Below, piece by piece: positions 18,294-27,105 of a DNA stretch of 64,000 bases. The notes below the pieces were generated by a model. It was not told the origin of the DNA. It searched no databases and saw only the letters and a list, made by a program, of their open reading frames with translations. Origin of the DNA: CAYSFW01 sp964620675 (GTDB lineage Bacteria; Pseudomonadota; Gammaproteobacteria; UWMA-0217); contig CAZUJU010000004.1 of NCBI GenBank assembly GCA_964620675.1, positions 40,130 to 104,129 of the forward strand, written 5' to 3'. Position 1 is the stretch's first letter; every line of letters starts with the position of its first letter. Position numbers and translations under genes: made by a program.

Positions 18294-19241
18294 TCACTCG
18301 CCATAAAACATCCCGATCCCTGCGACGCCTTGGGCCCCGTGCCGCCAAGCCTGCGTGAGGTCGGCCAGGGTTAAACCACCGAGCGCATAAACCGGCAGCG
18401 CGGCGGCAGCGCTCAGCTCGGCGAATCGTACCCATCCCAGGGTTGGCATACCGGGGTGGCTCCGAGTGGGCCGTACCGGCGAAAGCAACGCAAAGTCGGC
18501 CCCGACCTGCCGCGCCTGTGCCAGTTCTTCGGCGTCGTGGCAGGCAGCACTCAGCAAACCGTCAACCTCGCGGCACTCGAGCAACGCATCACGCAAGCGC
18601 CAACTGCTGAGGTGTAGTCCTGCAGCCGACAGGACGCTCACCTCCGCCGGGGTCGAGGTCAATAGCACCCGCAGCCCCAACTCTGACAACGCCGGCACGG
18701 CCTCCCGCGCGAATCCGGAATACTCCGCCGCGGCGCGCTGTGGCTGCCGCAGCACCAACAAATCGCCCGGCTCAAGATGATGCCGGCTCCGCGCCACCAA
18801 CCACTCGACGTCGCAGTTTTCAGGCGGCGTGATTGCACACTGCGCAGGGAGTTCGAGAGCGGCGATGATGGGCAGATTCGCCGGTGGGAACGTGAATTCG
18901 CGCAAGCGGTCAAGCGCGACCCAGCGGAGCGGTTGCCTTTCGCGGTGCGCCGGTTCGCCGCTGTAGCCGGTGACTTTCCAGACATCGAGCGAAACGACGC
19001 GCTCGGGGTACGAATAGCGCACCCGCATCAATGGGCGCATTTCGGTTGGCGTGATTCCCAGTTCTTCCTGTAACTCCCGTACGAGCGCGGCGACAACCGT
19101 CTCGCCCGGCTCGATCTTGCCGCCAGGAAATTCCCAGCACCCGCCTTGATCCAGATGGGTTGCTCGCTGGCTGATCAGGACTCGCGTGCCGGAAACGATC
19201 GCGCCGACCGCGACCTGGAGCGAGGGGAGGGCGTCGCCCAT
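18294..19241 (-). CDS. Nudix hydrolase (MutT-like) fused to a ThiE-like domain
   Basis: Residues 1-130 are a MutT-type Nudix domain with a complete Nudix box (41-63: GKIEPGE...REL.EELGI), expected to hydrolyse oxidised dGTP or a related nucleotide. Residues ~140-315 resemble the thiamine phosphate synthase barrel. However, the ThiE metal/pyrophosphate motif (NDD) reads LLTST, and GVHVGQD reads GLHLSS, so the catalytic residues appear lost, while GGLT near the C-terminus is kept. This two-domain protein is a known gammaproteobacterial family encoded after argJ. The ATG at 19241 lies 11 bases from the argJ stop. The role of the second domain is unknown. Confidence 0.9.
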   Translation of the reverse strand: MGDALPSLQVAVGAIVSGTRVLISQRATHLDQGGCWEFPGGKIEPGETVVAALVRELQEELGITPTEMRPLMRVRYSYPERVVSLDVWKVTGYSGEPAHRERQPLRWVALDRLREFTFPPANLPIIAALELPAQCAITPPENCDVEWLVARSRHHLEPGDLLVLRQPQRAAAEYSGFAREAVPALSELGLRVLLTSTPAEVSVLSAAGLHLSSWRLRDALLECREVDGLLSAACHDAEELAQARQVGADFALLSPVRPTRSHPGMPTLGWVRFAELSAAAALPVYALGGLTLADLTQAWRHGAQGVAGIGMFYGE

Positions 19242-19252
19242 TCGGAGCGAAA

Positions 19253-20464
19253 TCAGGAGCGATACGAGGCGTTGACCGAAACGTACTCGTGCGACAAGTC
19301 CGAAGTCCAGACCGTTGCCGCCGCGTCACCCCGCCCCAGCGCGATCCGGATTTCGATCTCGGCGCGCTGGACGACGGCTTGTCCCTTGGCCTCAGAGTAC
19401 CCGGAGGCAGGCTCACCTGCGGCGATCAGCGGCTCTGCCCCGAGCCAGATATCGATACGGCGAAGGTCGAGATCATCGATCGGCGCCCGACCCACCGCGG
19501 CAAGTATGCGCCCCCAGTTGGGATCACTCGCGTAGAGCGCGGTCTTGACAAGCGGCGAATGCGCTACGGTGTAGGCAAGGGCCTTCGCCTCCTCGTAGGT
19601 TCGTGCGTGCTCAACGCGCAAGGTGATGAATTTATTGGCCCCTTCCGCGTCGCGCACAATCGCGTGACTCAACGCGAGAAACACCTCACGCAGGGACGCG
19701 CGGAACCGGGCCGCATCCGCAGGCAGTATCGGTCGGGCTTCACTGGCACCGGTTGCGATCAATACACAGGCGTCATTGGTCGAGGTGTCACCATCGATCG
19801 TGATGCAATTGAAGCTCTCCTCGGTCAACTCGACCAGCAAGGTCTCGAGTTGTTGCGGATCGAGCAGTGCATCGGTCGCGATGAACCCCAGCATCGTCGC
19901 CATATTCGGGCAGATCATGCCGGCTCCCTTTGCGATCCCGGTAATTGTGACCGTGCGCCCGGACAACTCGATCTGGCGACTGACGCCTTTCGGTACCGTA
20001 TCCGTTGTCATGATCGTGCGCGCGGCGTCGAGCCAGGTCTCCGCCCGCAGCTGTTCGCGCAGGTCGGGCAGAACGGCGCCGAGACGCTCGAGGGGAAACC
20101 GCTCGCCGATCACGCCAGTCGAAAACGGCAAGACCGATTCAGGCGCCACACCCGTCAGGCCTGCTACCAGCGCGCAACTCGACTGCGCGTCCGCGATCCC
20201 GGCGGCGCCGGTGCCGGCGTTGGCGTTGCCCGCATTGATCAGCAAATAGCGCGGTGCGGCTTGGGTCAAATGCGCCTTTGCCACCTGCACCGGCGCAGCG
20301 CAAAACTTGTTGCGGGTGAAAACCGCAGCGGTTTCGCTGCCTGGCGCAAGCTCAATCAGAACAACGTCGTTGCGATTGCGATAGCGGATCCCCGCCGCGG
20401 CGACGGCGAGTCTGATCCCGGGAATGGGTAACAGAGATTCCGGCTCGAGAAGTCCTACCGCCAT
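19253..20464 (-). CDS. argJ: Bifunctional ornithine acetyltransferase / N-acetylglutamate synthase
   Basis: ArgJ transfers the acetyl group from acetylornithine to glutamate, recycling it in arginine synthesis. The 403-residue precursor is expected to self-cleave before the Thr in CPNMATMLGF, which becomes the nucleophile of the beta chain. The oxyanion-hole region TGVIGE and the KGVSRQ segment are visible. The start ATG at 20464 has GAGGT upstream. It sits 12 bases after secA, in the secA-argJ-Nudix order typical of Pseudomonas-like genomes. Confidence 0.96.
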   Translation of the reverse strand: MAVGLLEPESLLPIPGIRLAVAAAGIRYRNRNDVVLIELAPGSETAAVFTRNKFCAAPVQVAKAHLTQAAPRYLLINAGNANAGTGAAGIADAQSSCALVAGLTGVAPESVLPFSTGVIGERFPLERLGAVLPDLREQLRAETWLDAARTIMTTDTVPKGVSRQIELSGRTVTITGIAKGAGMICPNMATMLGFIATDALLDPQQLETLLVELTEESFNCITIDGDTSTNDACVLIATGASEARPILPADAARFRASLREVFLALSHAIVRDAEGANKFITLRVEHARTYEEAKALAYTVAHSPLVKTALYASDPNWGRILAAVGRAPIDDLDLRRIDIWLGAEPLIAAGEPASGYSEAKGQAVVQRAEIEIRIALGRGDAAATVWTSDLSHEYVSVNASYRS

Positions 20465-20476
20465 GCGCGTGGTACC

Positions 20477-23191
20477 TCAGGTTAGTTTGCCGTGACAATG
20501 TTTATATTTCTTTCCAGACCTGCAGGGGCATGGATCATTGCGCCCGACCTTGTCGCCTTCGCGCCGAAACGGCGCCTCGGCGGCGAGTCCCGCGCCCGGA
20601 TCGGCCTGCGGCGTGGAGGCGAGGGGACTCTCTGCCTCTGGATGTTGATACTGCATATTGAGTTGCGCCGGCTCCTCGACCGGGCGCTGCGGTAGGGTTT
20701 CAACGCTGGTGGGTTGCATTCTGAGCAGGTAGCCGACCACGTCATGCTTGATCCGCCCCAGCAGGGCTTCAAACATCTCAAAGGCCTCGCGTTTGTATTC
20801 CTGCTTCGGATTTTTCGCTGCATAACCGCGCAGACCGATACCTTGGCGCAGATAATCCATCGCCGCGAGGTGCTCCTTCCAGTGATTATCGAGCACCTGC
20901 AGCATCAGATCCTTCTCGACCCGGCGCATCAGGTCGGCCCCAAACAGCGCGTCCTTTTTCTCTGCTACGGCATCCGCGGCGGCCACCACGCGCTGAACCA
21001 GGGTCTCTTCGTGGAGGGAATGGTCCTCGTCGAGCCATTTCTGGATGGGTAATTCCAGCCCGAATTCGTCGGCAAGCGCCTGTTCCAGCCCTGAGACGTT
21101 CCATTGCTCTTCCATGCTGCCGGGCGGAATAAACGTACCGCAGACCCCGGATACGACATCGGCGCGGATGTCCTGAATCGTCTCGGCGATATTCTCGGCA
21201 GACAGCAACTCGTCACGCTGCTGGTAGACGACCTTGCGCTGATCATTGGCAACATCGTCGTACTCAAGCAGATTTTTCCGGATATCAAAGTTATACGCCT
21301 CAACCTTGCGTTGGGCATTTTCGATCGAGCGGGTCACCAGCGAGTTCTCGATCGCCTCGTCTTCCTGCATGCCGAACTTCTGCATCAGAGTGCGCATCCG
21401 GTCGGACGCGAAGATCCGCATCAGATTATCTTCGAGCGAAAGATAAAATCGGGTCGATCCTGGGTCCCCCTGACGCCCCGAGCGCCCCCGGAGCTGGTTA
21501 TCGATCCGGCGCGACTCGTGGCGCTCGGTGCCGATAATATGCAAGCCTCCAGCCGCGACCACAGCGTCGTGGCGACTCTGCCAAGCCGCCTTCGTGGCGG
21601 CGATGGCGTCGGCGGTTGGATCGTCACCAAGCGTCGCGAGATCCGAATCGAGACTGCCCCCGAGCACGATATCGGTTCCGCGACCCGCCATGTTGGTGGC
21701 GATCATCACTGCGGCGGGACGACCGGCCTGGGCCACGATCTGCGCCTCGCGCTCGTGCTGTTTGGCGTTCAACACCTCGTGCGCGATGCCCTCCTGTTTA
21801 AGGATACCGGATAGGTGTTCCGAGGTTTCGATCGAGGTGGTACCGACCAGAACCGGCTGATCGTGCGCCGCACAGTGCTTGATGTCCGCGATAATCGCGT
21901 TGAACTTGCCGTTCTTGTTCAGGTAAATCAGGTCGTTGAAGTCCTGCCGCACCATCGGACGGTGGGTCGGGATGACGACGACTTCGAGTTTGTAGATCTG
22001 TTGAAACTCGTAGGCCTCAGTGTCCGCGGTTCCGGTCATCCCGGAGAGCTTTTTGTACAGGCGGAAATAGTTCTGAAAGGTAATCGATGCGAGCGTGTGG
22101 TTCTCCGGCTGGATCGTAACGCCTTCCTTGGCCTCGATCGCCTGATGTAAACCATCCGACCAACGACGGCCCGGCATTGTACGGCCGGTGAACTCGTCCA
22201 CGATCACAACCTCGCGGTTGCGTACGATGTACTCGACGTCGCGGTGGAACAACGCGTGCGCCCGGAGCGCCGCGCCCAGGTGGTGCAATACCGTCAAGTA
22301 GGACGGATCGTAGAGGCTCTCACCGGGCTTAAGCAGGCCGTCTTCGAGCAGAAGCTGCTCCACGTGATCGTTGCCCTCCTCGGTCAGGTAGGCCTGCTTG
22401 GCCTTCTCATCGACGCTGTAGTCACCCGGACCGTCCTCGCTTTCCTGACGGATCAGGCGCGGTACGATCTTGTTGACCGCAATATATAGCTCGGAGGTTT
22501 CGTTGGTCGGCCCGGAAATGATCAACGGCGTCCGCGCCTCGTCGATGAGAATCGAGTCAACCTCGTCGACGATCGCGAAATTAAGGCTGCGCTGAACCCG
22601 GCTCTCCAGCGAAAATGCCATGTTGTCGCGTAAGTAGTCGAAACCAAACTCGTTGTTGGTGCCGTAGGTGATATCGGCCTGATAGGCCTGCTGCCGCTCC
22701 TCGTGACTCAATCCGTTGACGATTACGCCAACACTCAGCCCAAGGTAACGGTATAAGCGCCCCATCCATTCGGAGTCGCGCCGCGCCAAGTAGTCGTTGA
22801 CCGTAATGACGTGTACACCTTTACGCTCGAGCGCGTTGAGATAGACCGCGAGGGTCGCCATCAGGGTCTTGCCCTCGCCGGTCCGCATCTCGGCGATTTT
22901 GCCATTGTTCAAGACCATCGCGCCGATCAACTGCACATCGAAGTGACGCATGCCGAGCACCCGCCGACTCGCTTCGCGCACCGTCGCGAAGGCCTCCGGC
23001 AACAACGACTCCAGGCTTTCACCCTGAACTGCGCGCGCACTTAGGGCTTGGGTTTTCCCCTTGAGCGCCTCTTCGGAGAGTTTCGCATACTCGGCCTCCA
23101 GCCGATTGACGCTCTCCACGGCTTTGCGGTACTGGCGCAACAAACGTTCGTTGCGGCTACCGAACAACATCTTTGCGACTTTTCCGAACAT
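20477..23191 (-). CDS. secA: Preprotein translocase ATPase SecA
   Basis: SecA drives Sec-dependent export through SecYEG. The 904-residue protein contains Walker A RTGEGKT (103-109), the DEVDSILIDEARTPLI Walker B region, the NMAGRGTDI and GTERHESRRIDNQLRGRSGRQGD motifs of NBD2, and the C-terminal zinc motif CPCxSxKKYKxCH that binds SecB. The start is the ATG at 23191 (MFGKVAKMLFGSRNERLL), which matches the E. coli N-terminus; an ATG eight codons upstream is less likely. No secM-like gene is present; the M23 gene and dciA occupy that position. A terminator lies upstream, between it and the M23 gene. Confidence 0.97.
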   Translation of the reverse strand: MFGKVAKMLFGSRNERLLRQYRKAVESVNRLEAEYAKLSEEALKGKTQALSARAVQGESLESLLPEAFATVREASRRVLGMRHFDVQLIGAMVLNNGKIAEMRTGEGKTLMATLAVYLNALERKGVHVITVNDYLARRDSEWMGRLYRYLGLSVGVIVNGLSHEERQQAYQADITYGTNNEFGFDYLRDNMAFSLESRVQRSLNFAIVDEVDSILIDEARTPLIISGPTNETSELYIAVNKIVPRLIRQESEDGPGDYSVDEKAKQAYLTEEGNDHVEQLLLEDGLLKPGESLYDPSYLTVLHHLGAALRAHALFHRDVEYIVRNREVVIVDEFTGRTMPGRRWSDGLHQAIEAKEGVTIQPENHTLASITFQNYFRLYKKLSGMTGTADTEAYEFQQIYKLEVVVIPTHRPMVRQDFNDLIYLNKNGKFNAIIADIKHCAAHDQPVLVGTTSIETSEHLSGILKQEGIAHEVLNAKQHEREAQIVAQAGRPAAVMIATNMAGRGTDIVLGGSLDSDLATLGDDPTADAIAATKAAWQSRHDAVVAAGGLHIIGTERHESRRIDNQLRGRSGRQGDPGSTRFYLSLEDNLMRIFASDRMRTLMQKFGMQEDEAIENSLVTRSIENAQRKVEAYNFDIRKNLLEYDDVANDQRKVVYQQRDELLSAENIAETIQDIRADVVSGVCGTFIPPGSMEEQWNVSGLEQALADEFGLELPIQKWLDEDHSLHEETLVQRVVAAADAVAEKKDALFGADLMRRVEKDLMLQVLDNHWKEHLAAMDYLRQGIGLRGYAAKNPKQEYKREAFEMFEALLGRIKHDVVGYLLRMQPTSVETLPQRPVEEPAQLNMQYQHPEAESPLASTPQADPGAGLAAEAPFRREGDKVGRNDPCPCRSGKKYKHCHGKLT

Positions 23192-23298
23192 AGCTAATGC
23201 GAAGGCCCCTGACAAAGGTCGGTCATCATAGCCTAAAACGAAGGGAGCGACTAACGCGAGGCGCCGATCGCGCGCCCGGAACCCAGGCGCCTAAACGC

Positions 23299-23319
23299 AA
23301 AAAGGGCCATACGGCCCTT
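23299..23319 (-). terminator. Rho-independent terminator after the M23 peptidase gene
   Basis: A perfect 7-bp stem AAGGGCC/GGCCCTT (23302-23308 and 23313-23319) with a 4-base loop is followed, on the minus strand, by a T run (23299-23303). It lies 31 bases after the M23 stop codon and upstream of secA. It therefore separates these transcripts at least partly. Confidence 0.8.
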
Positions 23320-23350
23320 GTCAGGATCAACGGAATCGCCGAAACGGCGT

Positions 23351-24274
23351 CTACTCGTCCTTATCGTTCAGAACAGCCATCGGATTGACCGGCTCACCTT
23401 GCTTATAGACTTCGAAGTGCAAGTGCACCCCGGTTGAGCGTCCCGTACTGCCCATTTTCGCGATTTCCTGCCCCTTTTTCACCACATCGCCGACTTTAAC
23501 GAGCAGTTCCGAAGCATGGGCGTAACGCGTGGTGTAGCCGTTGCTATGATCCAATTCGATCAATTTACCGTAGTCCGAATGGACTTCGGAGCGCGTTACC
23601 TTGCCACCCGCCGCCGCCAGGATCGGGGTACCTAACGCACCCGCAAAATCCACGCCCTTGTGAAACTCGCGCCGACCCGAGAAGGGGTCGCTGCGATAGC
23701 CGTAGGACGACGACACGTAGCCTTCCGCGACCGGCATGCTCCGAGGCATGATCGCGCGCTCGACCTTGGCGCTCAACATCATTTGGTCGAGCACCCGCAA
23801 CTGCTGCTCCTTTTCAAGCAGCGCCAACTCCAACTTTTCCATCGCAGTCGCGATATCATCACTGCCGAACCCCAATGCGGATAGCTCGCCCGACGGACCA
23901 CCCATTGCTGGTTGGGTGACGAAATCGAACTCTTTGGCGCTGATCTTACTGACGCTGACCAATTTTGATCCCAACGCATTCAAACGGTTGACGTGCGCCT
24001 GCAGTAGGCCGATTCGCTGCGTCAGCGCATCCAGATTCGCCTGAACATCACGCTCGGTATCTTCGAACAGGAGCCGCTGCTCTACGACACTTTGCTGAAA
24101 ACTTGCGAGATATTGCTGAGGGATGGCCGAAGAGCCTATGAAGTATCCCGTGACCGCGGTCCCGGCGAGCAATGAAACGACGCTCAGTCCCGCGAGCGGC
24201 ATGAACCACCAACCGCCTCGCGCACTGCAAAAGCGCGAGGAATGGCCTCGATTCTTGAAATAAGGTAACTGCAT
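23351..24274 (-). CDS. Membrane-anchored M23 family peptidase
   Basis: A 307-residue protein with one N-terminal membrane helix (~25-48) and a helical coiled-coil-like segment (~60-110). The C-terminal M23 peptidase domain (~195-300) keeps the zinc ligands in EFHKGVDFA and the HLHFEV motif. Because both zinc motifs are complete, it may be an active peptidoglycan endopeptidase rather than a regulatory LytM factor. This gene between lpxC/dciA and secA is conserved in Pseudomonas-like genomes. It is divergent from dciA and followed by a terminator. Confidence 0.92.
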   Translation of the reverse strand: MQLPYFKNRGHSSRFCSARGGWWFMPLAGLSVVSLLAGTAVTGYFIGSSAIPQQYLASFQQSVVEQRLLFEDTERDVQANLDALTQRIGLLQAHVNRLNALGSKLVSVSKISAKEFDFVTQPAMGGPSGELSALGFGSDDIATAMEKLELALLEKEQQLRVLDQMMLSAKVERAIMPRSMPVAEGYVSSSYGYRSDPFSGRREFHKGVDFAGALGTPILAAAGGKVTRSEVHSDYGKLIELDHSNGYTTRYAHASELLVKVGDVVKKGQEIAKMGSTGRSTGVHLHFEVYKQGEPVNPMAVLNDKDE

Positions 24275-24359
24275 AACACTACACCTGGCCCGCTATCGCC
24301 CGGATGATAACGAACTCATGGCATAATGCCAACACAAAACCGAGTTTTCTCTGACCAAA

Positions 24360-24746
24360 ATGCAACGTTCGGCCGACTGGCTTTCGCCGCAGCTCCTACA
24401 GTTGATCAAGCGCGCCGCGGTTCTCCGCGAACAGGTCGTCGAGTGCCTTCCGCCCTTACTCGGGAATCAGGTTCAATATGTAAACTATAGCGACGGTTGC
24501 CTGACAATTCTGGTAACGGATCACAATTGGAGCAGCAACCTGGTATTTCATCAGCGCGAACTGGTTCGCAAAATGGAGCTAAGATTTGCCGTCGAGGTCA
24601 AGCAAGTTCGCGTAGCCACGCACAACGAGATGACACCGCCGAACCGAACCGGTCCGCCGCGGGACTCTCGAACGATTGCGGATCGTCGCTTGACGTGCGA
24701 ACGCCTACGCGCACTTTCCAAACGGCTGACGCAAGCCAATGAGTAA
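24360..24746 (+). CDS. dciA: DciA-type (DUF721) replicative helicase loader
   Basis: A 128-residue protein of the DUF721 family. DciA is the ancestral bacterial loader/operator of DnaB helicase in species lacking DnaC. The conserved core is QLLQLIKRAAVL... followed by a KH-like segment with ILVTDHNWSSNLVFHQREL. The basic C-terminal tail is variable. Position next to lpxC and before secA matches the Pseudomonas dciA locus. The ATG at 24360 is used; no clear ribosome-binding site was seen. Confidence 0.85.
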   Translation: MQRSADWLSPQLLQLIKRAAVLREQVVECLPPLLGNQVQYVNYSDGCLTILVTDHNWSSNLVFHQRELVRKMELRFAVEVKQVRVATHNEMTPPNRTGPPRDSRTIADRRLTCERLRALSKRLTQANE

Positions 24747-24802
24747 TCGCGCCGTTGACTCGACCTGCGACGCCCCCCCACAACGGCGAGATGAAAAGTG
24801 CG

Positions 24803-25717
24803 CTACACCCCAACCTCGAAACCAGCCGCGTAGGAGATCGGCACGCTTTTGCTGTCCTTGAAGGTCACTTCTTCCCATGCCGATTTATCCGCAACCAAGG
24901 TTCGCAGCAACCGGTTATTTAGCGCATGTCCCGACTTATAGCCACGGAACGCCCCTATTAAACCGTGCCCCAAGAGGTAAAGATCGCCAATCGCATCTAG
25001 GATCTTGTGCTTGACAAACTCATTCTCGTAGCGCAAACCGTCCTCATTGAGAATACGGTAGTCATCCAGCACAACCGCGTTATCGAGACTTCCGCCCAGC
25101 GCCAGACGGCGGCCACGGAGCATCTCGATATCGCGCATAAAGCCAAAAGTTCGCGCACGACTCACCTCTTTAACGAACGAGGTGGTCGAAAAATCGAACT
25201 CGGCATTCTGATTAGGCGGACCAAAGGCCGGATGCTCAAAGTCGATACAAAAACCAACCTTGAAGCCGCTGAACGGATCGAATCTCGCCCACTTGTCACC
25301 GTCACGCACCTCAACGCTGCGCTTGATGCGGATGAATCGCTTGAGCGCGGATTGCTCCTGAATGCCCGCCGACTGCAACAAGAACACAAACGGCCCGGCG
25401 CTCCCGTCCATGATCGGCACCTCAGCGGCGCTGACATCGACATAGAGGTTGTCGATACCAAGACCAGCGAGCGCCGATAACAAGTGCTCAACGGTAGAGA
25501 TGCGAACGCCATCCTTAATCAGCGTGGACGACAGCACCGTATCGCCGACGTATTCCGCTTTAGCCGGGATTTCGACCGGCTCGTCGAGATCGACGCGGCG
25601 AAACACAATCCCAGTATCTGTCGGCGCCGGGCGCAGGGTTAAGACAATCTTGTCGCCGGTATGCAAACCAATTCCGGTGGCCTTGATACTGTTTCTAAGT
25701 GTGCGCTGTCTGAACAT
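24803..25717 (-). CDS. lpxC: UDP-3-O-acyl-N-acetylglucosamine deacetylase
   Basis: LpxC performs the committed step of lipid A synthesis. The 304-residue zinc enzyme shows the zinc-site helix STVEHLLSALAGLGIDN and the HKILDAIGDLYLLGH segment with further zinc and catalytic residues; KSGHALNN near the C-terminus is also conserved. It ends the division cluster, 150 bases after ftsZ, as in E. coli and Pseudomonas. The 150-base gap probably holds its own promoter. The C-terminus is the FtsH-degradation region in E. coli; here it ends AAGFEVGV. Confidence 0.97.
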   Translation of the reverse strand: MFRQRTLRNSIKATGIGLHTGDKIVLTLRPAPTDTGIVFRRVDLDEPVEIPAKAEYVGDTVLSSTLIKDGVRISTVEHLLSALAGLGIDNLYVDVSAAEVPIMDGSAGPFVFLLQSAGIQEQSALKRFIRIKRSVEVRDGDKWARFDPFSGFKVGFCIDFEHPAFGPPNQNAEFDFSTTSFVKEVSRARTFGFMRDIEMLRGRRLALGGSLDNAVVLDDYRILNEDGLRYENEFVKHKILDAIGDLYLLGHGLIGAFRGYKSGHALNNRLLRTLVADKSAWEEVTFKDSKSVPISYAAGFEVGV

Positions 25718-25867
25718 GCAAGCCTGCTATCGCGGTCGATTGTGACTAAACCCCGGAATTCTCCATGCGAGCGCTCTTCGGGGCAACCCTTACATCGGTC
25801 GTATATTTGCACATCTGTGGCCAAATTGCCACTTTCGCGGCAATGGCCTGTTACATTAATACAACAC

Positions 25868-27073
25868 CTAGTCTGCTTGCCGCCTCAAAAAAGCCGGAAT
25901 ATCAAGCACATCGAGATCGATCTCCCTGGGGTCGGTCCGCTTGGAGCCACGCGCACCCTCGCCCGCCGCCGCGGGCATCCTCGACCGTGTAACAGCCGAT
26001 CGTCCCGACTCGAATCCGGTGGTTGACGCCGCCGCGCGCGGTTGCCCCGCCACCAGGCGGACCAGGCGTGCGTCGGTTTGCTCGGCTGCCTGAGTGGCCG
26101 GTTGTTGCGCGGAAGTAAACTGGTTCAAACCCGTCGCGACCACCGTGACCCGTAACTCGCCGGACATATCTGGATCGATAACGGTCCCCACCACGATCGT
26201 TGCATCGTCGGAAGCGAAGTCCCGCACGACCTGACCAACCTCGTCGAACTCGCCGATTGACATATCCATCCCAGCGGTGACGTTCACCAGAATGCCACGC
26301 GCGCCGCGAATATCGATGTCCTCCAGCAACGGCGAGGAAATAGCCGCCTCGGCCGCCTCTCGCGCACGCTCGGGCCCGTGCGCCGAGCCGGTACCCATCA
26401 TCGCCATGCCCATTTCCGACATGACGGTGCGGACGTCCGCGAAATCGACGTTGATCAGGCCCGGCCGGGTAATCAACTCGGAAATCCCCTGCACCGCGCC
26501 CAAGAGCACGTCGTTCGCTTTGTTGAACGCCTCCAACAGCGAAATATTCTTACCGTACACTGACAATAGCTTCTCGTTAGGGATGGTGATCAACGAATCG
26601 ACCCCTTTCGACAGCTCCTGGATCCCCTTCTCCGCGACCATCGAGCGCTTGCCGCCCTCGAACGGAAATGGCCGGGTGACGACCGCGACGGTGAGTATCC
26701 CCATATCGCGGGCGATTTCCGCTACCACCGGCGCCGCGCCGGTCCCGGTTCCGCCGCCCATTCCGGCGGTGATGAACAGCATGTCGGCGCCTTTGATGAC
26801 ATCCTCAATGCGCTCTCGATCGTCCAGAGCCGATTGTCGACCAATATCGGGATTGGCGCCCGCACCTAAACCCTTGGTCATATTCGAACCCAACTGGATC
26901 GTGGTCTTGGCGTTGGTTTTTTTCAACGCCTGAGCATCCGTATTAGCGCAGATGAATTCGACCCCTTCCAGATTACTTTGCACCATGTGCTGTACCGCGT
27001 TGCCGCCGCCGCCGCCGAGTCCGATGACCTTGATCACCGCACCATGCTGATAAGACTCAACCAATTCAAACAT
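25868..27073 (-). CDS. ftsZ: Cell division GTPase FtsZ
   Basis: FtsZ polymerises into the Z ring. The 401-residue tubulin-like protein has the GTP motif GGGTGTG (106-112). An Ala/Arg-rich linker is followed by the C-terminal binding peptide EIDLDVLDIPAFLRRQAD, which binds FtsA, ZipA and ZapD. The start ATG at 27073 (MFELVES) has AGAGGG upstream; the longer frame is inside the ftsA end. It lies 32 bases after ftsA, one of the few gaps in the cluster. Confidence 0.98.
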   Translation of the reverse strand: MFELVESYQHGAVIKVIGLGGGGGNAVQHMVQSNLEGVEFICANTDAQALKKTNAKTTIQLGSNMTKGLGAGANPDIGRQSALDDRERIEDVIKGADMLFITAGMGGGTGTGAAPVVAEIARDMGILTVAVVTRPFPFEGGKRSMVAEKGIQELSKGVDSLITIPNEKLLSVYGKNISLLEAFNKANDVLLGAVQGISELITRPGLINVDFADVRTVMSEMGMAMMGTGSAHGPERAREAAEAAISSPLLEDIDIRGARGILVNVTAGMDMSIGEFDEVGQVVRDFASDDATIVVGTVIDPDMSGELRVTVVATGLNQFTSAQQPATQAAEQTDARLVRLVAGQPRAAASTTGFESGRSAVTRSRMPAAAGEGARGSKRTDPREIDLDVLDIPAFLRRQAD

Positions 27074-27105
27074 TTTGTTACCCTCTGAATTACCTGTCGA
27101 AAACC

